Source: Gnetum montanum (Eukaryota > Streptophyta > Gnetopsida > Gnetales > Gnetaceae). Taken from it: DNA of 64,000 nt. Position numbers and translations under genes: made by a program. The notes under the pieces are model-generated. The model saw only the letters and a program-made list of their open reading frames with translations, made no database searches and was not told the DNA's origin. The stretch covers positions 216,099 to 280,098 of the forward strand of contig MNCI01004895.1 in assembly GCA_015680685.1 (NCBI GenBank), read 5' to 3'. This document shows positions 33,864 to 44,800 of the stretch, one piece after another (positions within the stretch are counted from its first letter, which is position 1; each line of letters starts with the position of its first letter).

Positions 33864-35145
33864 ATGGCACCTAAGGGAAAGGATGGACTAGAAGTTGGAC
33901 CATCCCAACTAAGGGGCAAGAAACCTAGAGCAAGAAGGAGCCAAGAACAACCCCAGGAACAAGAAGTAAAGACCCATGCAGTGAGAGTTATTCGGGAGGA
34001 GCCTGAAGTGGAACCTATTAGGTAGATTCCCTAAGCTAAAATAGGGCAATCCCACCAAGATGAGGCACCAGAACCAAGACCAAGACTTGACTTCACTTTG
34101 ACCCAAGCCTGCATCAGTTAGATCAATCCTTGTGACATCCAACATTTAGTTCTCTAAGAACTAATCTTTTAGCCATTCTTGAAGTTTTCTCAGAATTAGT
34201 CAAAATGTAGTTGTAGAGCTCTCCCATGACGCCAATCATCACTTCTAGTGGGGAGTGGTACATGAGAGAGACCTATCTCTTCTAGAACAACTAGCAGGGG
34301 GATGCCATAGTGAAGATCAAGGACATCAGTGGGTCTTATTCAGTGAAAGCCATCTTACAAGCTCTTGGCCTACTTGAAACTAGGGGTTAAATAATAGTAA
34401 TCTCTCAATGAAGGAGGTGTGCACCATTCACCAAAAATCTACAATTGAGATTGTCACTTGGAAAAATGAGGCTCTCAAATTTGTAAGAGTCAAGAACCAC
34501 TATAGGGATTAGGTTGGCTTCCAAAAATAAGTTAATGAAAAGCACATCCAAATGGTGAAGGTGAAAGTGACTGAAGCCCTCTAGTAGCTTTGACAAGAAG
34601 GCAATGTCTGGTAGTCCATCTTTGATGGACTAAATGAATACAAAATGGGAGAAATCTACATGAAGGAGCCATAAAACAAGATGATGACAAAGTATATGGA
34701 GCTTTCCAACCTCTATTATGAAAACTTGATGAAGTTGACAACCAGATAGCTACTATTAGAATTGGAGAAGCAAGTGGCCAGCTCATACTTGTTGTACAAG
34801 ATAGAGTTTGAGACCCATAAGGAGACCAAGCAAAAGCTTGAGATTGCAAATGTAGAATATGAGGTTCACAAGGTAAAATTCATCAATCAGAGAACAACAG
34901 CAGAGAGCTTGGCTAAAAGAATGAATGACTACTATGAGCTATAGAATGCAATTAAGATGTTCAATGTTGAATGTAAACTTTTTGTTGCCTGGTTTGTCAA
35001 TGTAAAGGAAATGTTCCTAGCAATGCCTTGTCCTTGGGATGTTCCCACTCTAGCCCACATCTGTAATGTTGCATGGACTATGAATGATCCCAAGGGAAAG
35101 GAGGAGAAGATGAAAGCATTGTTGGATGCTTTTTTTTTCCACTAG
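33864..35145 (+). pseudogene. Element C: extra ORF between pol and 3' LTR (coiled-coil protein, unknown)
   Basis: The ORF starts MAPKGKDGLEVGPSQLRGKK and is strongly charged, with Gln/Glu-rich sequence, for about 50 codons before a TAG. Further pieces in the same sense include a helix-prone segment at 34762-34944 (LEKQVASSYLLYKIEFE, then KQKLEIANVEYEVHKVKF). A closing piece at 34957-35145 has DVPTLAHICNVAWTMND and KGKEEKMKALLDAF. Stops and probable frameshifts interrupt it. The same C-terminal part occurs in element A at 1200-1660, so the ORF belonged to the active family. The charge pattern and heptad-like spacing suggest a coiled-coil protein. No domain name can be given, and no membrane span is visible that would support an env-like role. 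Confidence 0.6.
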
Positions 35146-35469
35146 AGGTTGTAGTTGCCATCAAACATAACCACATCCTTCACAACAACTACCACATGCT
35201 CTGAAAGTAGGAGAAGGTCCTTTAGAACCTCCATTGCTTAGGACTATCTAGCTTTCTTCCTTATCTTCTAGCCATCCAAGGATTTGGTTGTCCATTGTTT
35301 GGTCATGGTGTTCAATTTTGTTATCTTGAACACAAAATTTTGTAATCATTATAAAACCATACACTTAGGCACTTTGGTTTTTTTATGCTATGAAATTAGT
35401 CAATAATCCCATACCTTTCCAAATTTTGTAAAGAACTCGAGGACATGTTTTCATTTAATCATCGAAGTA

Positions 35470-36356
35470 TGATGAAGTGTGTCTTTGTTAGTTGCATCAA
35501 CTCAATCTCGTTGATGCAAGCTTATTGATGCAATCCCATCGATGCAAGGTTGTCAATGTGATCTTGTTGATGCATGTTTTAACACATTGATGTGTACGCA
35601 TTGATGTAGTATCTATTGTCACCTATATAAATGTGTGAAATAAGCGCATTTATGGCATTCATAAGTTAGATTGTAGGAGAGCTCTTGCAATTTTTCTTCC
35701 CAACAATTAGAATATCTTTCTAAGTGCTCACAACAAGAGTGAGAAGGTGTATAGATCTTTGTTCGAACATTGATGTACCTAAGCACTTCAATGTAACTAG
35801 TAATAAAGATGAGCTTTCCTAGTAAACCTTGCAGCACTTGGAAGAGCTTAATATTTCCTTTAAGCATTTAATATTTTAAAAAATTTCTTTTAATGTTTTC
35901 TAGTAATTAAGAAATTAAGCCATTAATTAAGAGAGCTTAAATAGCAATTAATTAACCACATAAGTATGACCACTTCAAGCATACACTTGGTGCTTGGTAA
36001 TCCTAGTAGCATTAAATGTGTTCAGGATGTGCACGGAAAGTGTGAACAAATGCTTATGTTAGGATTAGTTAGATATTATCTAGATTATTAGATTAATTAA
36101 TATTTAATTCTTTATTCTTATTCCTAGGTGACTTAAACATAAAGAGATAAAAAATGATAAAAATCATATGACTTAGTTATACTTAACCATATCCCTATAC
36201 TCACAAGTGTAACTAGGAAGACAAAGATTGCAATAGTTGATTCACCTCCTAGAACCAGTGTACATAGAAGGCTAGAAGTCCTTGGAATTTGACTAGATCA
36301 TATGTAAACACTTGTGATTCATATGGTTGGGCATAGGGTATACTCATTGCTCATCA
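35470..36356 (+). repeat. 3' LTR of element C
   Basis: TGATGAAGTGTGTC to GCTCATCA, 887 bp. U3 has repeated TTGATGCAA-type motifs (35510-35600), a TATA box at 35624-35631 and the CATTTATGGCATTCAT segment shared with the LTR of element A. It matches the split 5' LTR at 17995/24877. Confidence 0.9.
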
Positions 36357-36361
36357 AGTAT
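36357..36361. repeat. Target-site duplication of element C, right
   Basis: AGTAT, identical to 17990-17994. Confidence 0.88.
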
Positions 36362-36564
36362 AGATCTTATCATTTCTCCTACGAGTGTTTTCATCATGTG
36401 ATGCAGTCTAGGTCCTATGTGAAAAAGACATGGTTTTACTTAATAACATATATGACTTAAAATATTAGTATTTTCTAAAATAGAGATCATTAATACTTTT
36501 TATAGTGATCGTGTATAATATAACTAATCTAGATAACTAGAACCATCCCCAACAATGACACCAA
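36362..36564 (-). other. Element D: leader and primer-binding site
   Basis: On the minus strand this is the sequence between the 5' LTR and gag. It matches the B leader at 19170-19370 (CTTCACATAGG, GCATCACATGATGAAA, GGAGAAATGATA). The primer-binding site is the reverse complement of 36546-36564 (TTGGTGTCATTGTTGGGGA on the minus strand). The reading continues across the C insertion at 17990. Confidence 0.8.
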
Positions 36565-37400
36565 TGATGAGCGATAAGTACCCCTATGCCCAACTATATG
36601 AACACAAGTGTTCATGCATTATTTGGTTGAATTCCTTGGATGGGATTAGTTGTGGCATCTAGGTTGTTAAAGATTGATCACAAGACATTGTCGTTCCACT
36701 TGGACTAGTGATAGGTTTGTCACATACAGTTTAGTCCAAAGTGAGGCATATGATAATTAATGTTGTTTGGCCTTTAGTACTCCTAGTTATAAACATGATG
36801 AAAGTGGAGAATAGAAATCTAAATCTAAGTAATGATAGTAGTATAATTCTACTCTATCCTAGAGTGATGAGAGTCTAATCTTGCCTTATTGTACACATTT
36901 AGGCTCATATAATGGTTATTGGGATTACTAAGGGTTATGCTACTAGGCGAACTAAGCAATAATGCTACTAGGATTACCAAATGATTACACTTAAATGCTC
37001 AAAACCAATCATACTCATTCCACTTTACTAATGAACAAGTAAAGTAAAATACTTGGAAATGTAAATGATTAACTAAGAAAATAGTAAAAACTATGCTATG
37101 TACAAGAATAAAACTAAGTGGATGTTGTAATTATGAAAAGAAATCTTGATCTTTATTTCCCATCATGAACTATGCCTGAGCATACTTCACTCAAATAAAG
37201 ATTTCATATAACTACTCAACACCACACTATGGACATTTACTCTCTATTGCTAAATTATGAAAACAAACTAACAGAGGTCTATGACTAAATGACCAAAAGG
37301 TGTCCAATACATGGTAGAAGTCTCATATTTATAGGAATTTATTATAATTGTGACAGCACATCTATGACATCATAGGTGTGATGGCTTAGCCAATTCATGC
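36565..37400 (-). repeat. 5' LTR of element D (minus), right border uncertain
   Basis: On the minus strand the LTR ends TCATCA at 36565. It matches the B LTR in reverse through 37200 (for example the ATCAAGATT and TTTACATTTCC segments). A minus-strand TATA box (CCTATAAATATGAGAC) lies near 37322-37340. I could not place the U3 start. Confidence 0.7.
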
Positions 37401-37909
37401 TCTATGAAGAAGTACCCTAAAACTAAATTTTTGGATGTATTGGGCCAAATTCAGAATTCCTTTTATGGATTTTGTTTAGCATAACTTTGTGTAACCTACT
37501 AGAATTAAACATATGATGTGGGTTTTCTAGGCTAAGACTCCTACCACTAAAGTAAAACCTATGTCTTTATTATCATATTCTTTTGTTCATAAATGTTATT
37601 AAAATGAAATTGAAATTCTTGTTTACCAAATCCCTTGGATCTATGGTTGATCCTATCATTATAATCTTTTATTCCATTATCTTATTATCTTTTTAGCATT
37701 AAAGAGTACTTTAGTAGGAAAAAATATGATATTTCCCAACAAAAACTCCATAAACTTACAACTAGTTCTAGAAAAAGTAGCAAGCTTATTGGTTGAGCTA
37801 TGACCTCATTTATAACTATAGAATTTAGAGGTTTATTTGAACAAAAATTATGATTATGTATATCCAAGGCTAGAAAGCTAAGATGAATAGTTAATAAGTT
37901 ATTTGTAAC

Positions 37910-38712
37910 ATCATAACCACGATATCATATTTGTGATCACATATGCTTTCTTACAATATCATAGAGATGATATATCCAAGGTTAGTATCAGTTATAAATA
38001 TAGTTCACCCATTGCATTCAATGCACATATTGTTTGCATAATATCCAAAATTTTGTAGTTTTATATTATGAATTCAATAATGGTCAATAAGTGTCTATAG
38101 TATGGATTTGAGTGATTGTATAAAGTCTCATTTGAGTGGCACTATTTCTACATACAATTCCATGATGGCAATAAGATCAAGATCATTCTTATCCATTGTA
38201 ACATTTTAACTTAGAATAGAATTTACTCTCTCATGTTCTTTAATTTTGATTGCACTTAGCTTAATGTTTATTTTTCATATGTAATAGTAATTTGATGCAA
38301 TAAGTATTACTGATTTCAAATGCAATGTATAATTATTTGTTAACCTAGTAGCAATATCACTTAGTGCACTTAGTAGTGTAATGCTTGGTAATCCCAATGA
38401 GAGTTACCCTAGCCTAGGACTTGCATGGGAAATCATAAATGGGTGCTTATCATGAAGAGACTAGCTTGGGATTTATTTCAATTATTCATTAGATTTAATA
38501 TTTAATCTGTATGTTTTGGTCTAGCTTACTCAATTTTGAACAATATCATATCATGTGCCTCATTTTGGGTTAAACCATATGGCTTAGAACTAGACTAGTA
38601 ATCAAATATCAACTATCTAGAAGTCATGTTAAGTCTATCCATGAATTACAATTAGGTCACTCAAACACTTATGATTTTCATAGTTGGGTGTAGGACATGC
38701 TCACTCCTCATC
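37910..38712 (+). repeat. Related solo or truncated LTR (plus)
   Basis: The sequence from about 38060 to 38712 follows the order of the B LTR: ATAGTATGGATTTGAGTGATTG, CTCATTTGAGTGGCA, ATGGCAATAAGATCAAGATCA, the TTGGTAATCCCAATGAG region, and a closing TAGTTGGGTGTAGGACATG..CTCATCG. No primer-binding site or pre-LTR tail flanks it, so it may be a solo LTR. The left border is a guess. Confidence 0.6.
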
Positions 38713-40398
38713 GCTAACATAAGAAGAACATAATGGTGCCATAAGTAAAACTCAAACTTGTAACCTATTACTAAGCAACAAGTTTTCTAGCTAAGTTATT
38801 CTTTCATTGTTAGAACTAGACTATGCCTTAACTTTTAACTTATAATCAACTACGTCTTAGACCTTCATATATGTATTAGATTAATCCAATAATAAATAGT
38901 ATTCACAAATTGTATTGTTAGAAGTCAACTATGGCCTAACTTGCAAGTTATCACTAACTATATCTTAGACATTCTTTGATTTGTTGAATCAATTTAGCTA
39001 TAGATAGTATTTAGAGATTACTTGTACATCCTAACCTTGATTTGTTATTAAATCTAAAAAAATAAATCTAAAATTGTATTTATGTAAAATTTGGATTTAT
39101 CATTATACCTAGAATCCCTTGGGAGCATGGATATAAGATTTTCATACTTGAACCATACACTATATAGGGCTTAAGCAAAGATGTAAGATTTGCAATGATT
39201 GTTTCACTAAAAATTTAAGCCTACCAATCTAATCCAACCCAAATTCATCACAAATACAAGTTTCTACAAGTGTGGAGCTTTCCAGCACAAAGCCATAATA
39301 GCATTTTTATCATGACTTATGTCAAAACCCTTCATAAAGCTACAATGGTGATTTATGCTAAATTTTTAGAAGTTGCAATGAAATCCTCAAAAGCTAATAT
39401 TCATGGTATCATAACCTTGATATAAGTTTTGATGCATATCATAGCTCTTATCATAAATTTCGAAACATGTCATGCAAACATGGTTAGACTTGTAGATGTT
39501 TAAAAATAGAGAACCTAAGATGCTTCCAACATTAGAGTTAAAACTAGCATGAATAGGAAATTTCACTCATGCTAATGAAATCTAGTAGTTGAGACACTAC
39601 CACCTATGGCCTTAACACTAATGAGTTTATTTTGATGTACACCTTGATTATATCATATGGAAAAGCTTGACCTTGTAGATCAATCATTCTAGAGACATAT
39701 AGTACTGTACTTCAATCATTTACAACGAAACATAGGTCCTTTTGAATCTTTTCTCATTATTGTAATAGGAAAGGACATCTTTGCAATCCCATTTAATTGT
39801 AATGAGGGAGGTTAAGTTCATTCCACTCCTTGGCACTAGAATTAAGTTCAAAAGGTAGGTTTGAAATTTAACAAGAGGCCAAGTTCATTTCACTCTTATT
39901 ATCTCAGAAAATATTTCAGAGATAGTCAAAGCAAAAGAAAAGAAAAGAAATGAAAGTTAAAATGGAAAGCAATACTAGCATTAGAAGCTTATCAACACAT
40001 GAAAAAGTAGGATTTTAAGTTTAGAAGATCAAATTAGCTTCATTTGTACCATCAATATAAATCATAATAGCATAAGAAAATTATCAACACATGAAAAATT
40101 TAGATTTTAAGTTTAGAAAACTAATTTAGTTTCATCCCTATCATCAACATAAATTTCACGTTGATTAGAATTGATTGAGCAACAAGAGGCAACAATGTTT
40201 GTTTTGATTCCTAAAGAAACATACACATGATCAATGATTTCTTGAAAAGGCTAGTTCTAAAGAATTACGAAGAGCCAAACCTAGCATGCTTGATTTAATG
40301 GATGTGACTATTTGCAAAGTAATGCTTGGTGCTTGGTAATTAATGATCTGTACTTATTTGTCTAGTTGTATATGATAGATAAGTTAGAGAGATGCATG

Positions 40399-40490
40399 TT
40401 AATTATGAGATATTAGTTTAGTGGTAAGCGTCTTGGCATAGAAATTTAAGATTTGATCATAGTAGGAAATGCTAAGTGATGGAAAAAAAA
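40399..40490 (+). repeat. tRNA-derived SINE-like copy
   Basis: GAGATATTAGTTTAGTGGTAAGCG (A-box like) is followed about 30 bp later by AGATTTGATCATAG (B-box like, GGTTCGATTC relative) and an A-rich end at 40483. Confidence 0.55.
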
Positions 40491-41122
40491 ACTTCTATAA
40501 AAGAAATGTTTAGATCTAAGAGGATCTTAGTGGATGTAAGAAAAGATTCAATTTTAGTTTCATATTATGCTATGATGTATATATTCATGATTATTATTAT
40601 AGCATCACAACTTTTAGCCATGTTATATAACTTAGTTTCTTTGCAATCTTGTGAAGATATGCTTTCCCTTAATAGAAGGGCTAACATTTCTTACATCTTA
40701 TTACAAATCTTCTAAGTGTATGATTTTCCATTTTTATAGTATGAAACTCTTGTAAGAATAGTAGAGAAATATTTTATAATGTAAATCTCTATAGGTTATG
40801 GACCTCTCTAAGTAGTTTAATTTAGTAGTACTAAATATTTATTTATTTTAAAGTATCTTATATTTATTGGATTATTTGAAAAATATTATTCTTAAAACAA
40901 TTCATTTTATCTTTTATAGTTCTTTAATTTTCATTGCGTATAGGATAAGTTAGTTAATTCCTATTTTATAGGAGTTTGAAGTCATATCGGTATACTCATT
41001 TTAGTATTGCATGTTTTCTTGTTGGCGATTAAAATTAATATTATTACATAAACTCTATTATTTCCTTAACAAGATTATATTTTAATTACATATTGATGTT
41101 TTCAATTATTACTTGCTTATAA

Positions 41123-41230
41123 CAATGAGGTGTTAGCCTAGTAGTAAGACACTTCAGGATATGGGTTTAATTCTAGTGGGCAATTAGACTATATCTTAGG
41201 GTGTACTTTTGTTTCACTTAAAAAAAGAAC
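41123..41230 (+). repeat. tRNA-derived SINE-like copy
   Basis: This is the clearest copy: GAGGTGTTAGCCTAGTAGTAAGAC (A-box like), then GGGTTTAATTCTAGTGGGC (B-box like), then a T-rich tail and an A run at 41220. Confidence 0.6.
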
Positions 41231-41815
41231 CCTATGGTTTTTATATTATTTGCTTATAATATTTTGAGTTTTCTTTATTGCGAAATGTTAACTAGAAAAA
41301 TATTAATTTATAACTAAAATCAACTTATATGTTTGGAAAGTTATATAACCATTTGTTTGAACTCCTTAACTATTTCTTTCCTCCTATTTTGTTTAAATAT
41401 TCTTTTTGCTAATCTTAATGTTTGCTAATGCATGGTGTAGTTTATCCTCTCATTGCAATGACCTTTCCAATCAAGAAAATTTTCAAATCTATTAAGGTGG
41501 AGTATTTGCCTTTGTTGAAATCAAGAATTTAATTTTACTTGGAATATTGAGCTTTTTCACATACATCCTAATTGACACTAACCCCAAGGATGTATTGCCT
41601 TAAGGAAAAATAAATGATTGCAAACATACAAGCCCAAATTCACAATAAACAATCAATAATACACTTCGAGGTTGACCTCGTCACACAGTGAGAATCAAAC
41701 AGTTTGAAAACCACTCCACATAAGGCCTACAATCATACAAAACATCAATCTTCAAGAAGACACACCACACTCAACGCCAAGAAGCAAACACTATTCCATA
41801 AGGGTATGAAGTTAT

Positions 41816-44800
41816 CTAGCACTTTGGAAGGTCGCTTGGTGGAGATATCACCTTCGTTTCGGGAGTGGGCCCGTCCTCCACGATTAGCACCGTCCCCAGG
41901 CCAAGCGTGATGTGGAGATCCAAGTGGCAATGCAACAGCCACGCCCCTAAAATAAATAAATAAAAAGAGAAATTCACATGAATATGATATTTCATTTGCG
42001 AATTTTCCAAAACACTTGGTCTATTTACTGTCCAGTGCATAGTCTATCGGTCTATGTTTCACTTTCTTCATCATCTAGACTGTCTCAACAAAATAGGTGA
42101 TTAGAATCAGCTATATGATTTTTATCTTTAGCACCATTAAACTCTATGAAAAACAGGATCTCTCCAGTTTTTGTTCCAATCATCTTCATTTCAATCAGTT
42201 TGAGAAATTCACAGACGTTATCATAAATTTTCAACTGAGATTATTGGCGAAAGAGGACTAAATTCATTGGAGAAATATAGGTACCTGGGTTTTTAGCCAC
42301 AAATCTGATGGCGACCCATCCATTGACGATGAGATTCACGGTATTGCGCTTGGGCGGGTCTACCAGATTGAACTTGGCAGGATCGGAGGTGGCGTTGAAG
42401 TTACCGCTACCTCTGCCGATGACGTAGAAATCGTATCCATGCAGATGCATGGGATGGGATTCGCCACCCAGAATGCTGGTGCCCTGCATTACGATCTGCA
42501 CAGTCGAATTGTACTTGATCTGGCGCACCTTGGTGGCCCTTGAAGTGAACCATCTCTTAGGCGGGTACGCCGGGTCGGTATAGTTGAACGGCATTTGGGG
42601 TCTGTCTGGAAAATCTGTACTGTATACACCTGAAAATTTACAATGGACAAGTAACTTTGAATCCAGTTGCTAACTGGGGTAGTCTGTGAGATGCAAGTGG
42701 GTCTCCGTGGACAAGTAAAAATTCCATTTAAGTTTCATACTGTTGAATGCAAAAGCTCAATTTGTATGATGTGTTGAATGCTTAGATAGATGCTGGGTGT
42801 TAAAAGGGAGATAAAATTGCATTAGAAGAAAGCAGGGGCGGCTTGTATTTCAATTTTTAAATAGCAGATTTGCTTGCAGGAGTTTCTATTTTCAAATAAG
42901 CTACAGATTTTGGATGTTGAAAGTTAAAATAAGAGAAATTTGCACTATATCGATAATGGAAGAAGGATTAGGGTGACTTGTATTTTAAATAACTTACAGA
43001 ATTTATAGAAGTTGCTTATTTTATATAGTATTCAATGGATGTTCAATGGTATCATTTTATATTGTGTTGAATGTTTAAATGGATATTGAATGGTATTATT
43101 TTATATCATGGTGAATGCTTAAACAGATGTTGAGAGAAATTACACGATGCAAAGGCTTAGAGTGGCTTGTATTTTAAATAAGTTACGAAAATAGTGTGAC
43201 CATGTCCATTAAAACTTATAGGAAGGTTGCCACACCACGGTTGCATTAAAAACATGAAAGTAAGATGAAAAGAAACATGAGAATTATTAGAAGAATAAGA
43301 GATAAAATTGCATAATATAGATAAGTTATAGAGGTAGTTTAGCCTTATACAAAGAAAAAAGTATAAACAAAAAAGTATAAACAAATGTTGCCACAATTGC
43401 ACGTACAACATGTAAAGTAAGATTAAAAGAGATATAGGAAGTTAGGAACCATTAGAATTAGAGATAAAATTATATAATACAAATATTAAAATATTGGGAT
43501 AAGGCTGAAGTTGCTTCAATATTTCAAATACAGTAGAGAACGGTGTGTTAAAAGAGTTTGGTGATATCTAAAGAAACTTATAGATATATGTTGCCACATC
43601 ATAACGATAACGAAAACTGCAGAGAGTAAAACCAAAAAAAGATACGGAAACAATTAAAGATGAAATCAAAAACAAATATAGAAAGATACGGAAACAATTA
43701 AAGATGAAATCAAAAACAAATATAGAAAGATACGGAAACAATTAAAGATGAAATCAAAAACAAATATAGAAAGATACGGAAACAATTAAAGATGAAATCA
43801 AAAACAAATATAGAAAGATACGGAAACAATTAAAGATGAAATCAAAAACAAATATAGAAAGATACGGAAACAATTAAAGATGAAATCAAAAACAAATATA
43901 GAAAGATACGGAAACAATTAAAGATGAAATAAAAAACAAATATAGAAAGATACGGAAAGAAACTAAAGATAGATATACACTAGCTTATAAACTGTGGCAA
44001 AGAGTAAAGAGAACTTAAGTCGAGGCTACATGCCCAATTCCATTAAGAGTTAATTTTTTTAAAACAAAAATTTCTTTGAAAGAGAATGCTGGAGCTGGTG
44101 GAATAGATCCAAATAAGTCATGGATTAAGTAAAACCATTCATAGTTTTTAAAGTCGACAATAAATCACTGATTTAACGAAAAATTTTGTTGACCAGAGTT
44201 TAGCCGGCCTGATTTTTATAATAGACGTTACTTTGAAAAAAGAAATCAATAGATTTAGGTACTATTTTTGCCACTTTTCAATATAAATCAGGTCGGACTT
44301 GCCCATCCGACATATTTCCCGCCTATTCAAACACTAAAAATATTTGAGTTGCAGTTTCTAAGAGGAAAGCTAGGATTATGATACTGACCTGAGATTCTAT
44401 AGTAATGCGCCTGCAGAATCGACGTCGACGTCGGAAGCACGAACGAGTAGTTGTTGAGGCTGGTGAGCAGAATAGTGCCTCCGCTAGAATTCAGACCCAA
44501 ATTGAGGTTCACAGTGTACAGGAAATCGTAATGCGGCGACTTGGGCACGGTGGAAGGATATTCCTTGGAATTGAGGCTTCTCAGTTTTCCGGCGAAGCTC
44601 ACCGCGGCTTTGGTGTTATTGTACGCCGGAAGCTCCGGAAGCACCGGATCGGACGAGGATGTGGCGCAGGAATACTCGAGAATGGCAGCGGTAGTGGTGT
44701 TATCGGAAGGAACTCTGGTATTGGTGGCGAAGGCACGGCCAGCGATATAGTAGCGGCCGCATGAGTGGTTGGTTTTTACCAGAACGTCCGTGGTCTGGCC

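Larger units (their letters stand above)
17995..36356 (+). mobile_element. Element C: Athila-like Ty3/Gypsy retrotransposon (carries nested element B)
   Basis: C is a full-length though decayed LTR retrotransposon. The 5' LTR is in two parts (17995-18162 and 24877-25584, 876 bp together) because element B sits in it. A primer-binding site follows at 25585. Then come gag (25765-27200), protease (28290-28540), RT (29180), RNase H (30040), integrase (30640-31800), a long spacer, an extra ORF (33864-35145) and the 3' LTR (35470-36356, 887 bp). Exact 5-bp duplications AGTAT flank it. Joining the two flanks restores the minus-strand element D leader and gag in register, which proves that C is the younger insertion. 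Confidence 0.88.
38713..41815. other. Gene-free AT-rich stretch downstream of laccase 2
   Basis: I see no gene. A 79-residue plus frame (40476-40715) has a hydrophobic run but no recognisable domain, and codon use looks random. Two SINE-like fragments lie inside. The 3' part includes the 3' flank of laccase 2. Confidence 0.5.

Noticed and set aside
33864-35145. Envelope gene
   Set aside because: The position fits env-like ORFs of Athila elements, but no signal peptide, membrane span or cleavage site is visible.
40476-40715. 79-codon frame with a hydrophobic segment
   Set aside because: It lies in AT-rich DNA next to a SINE fragment; hydrophobic runs are expected from T-rich codons.
41123-41230. 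A true tRNA gene
   Set aside because: A- and B-box-like motifs are present, but no cloverleaf with a paired acceptor stem can be drawn and several diverged copies exist, so SINE is the better call.
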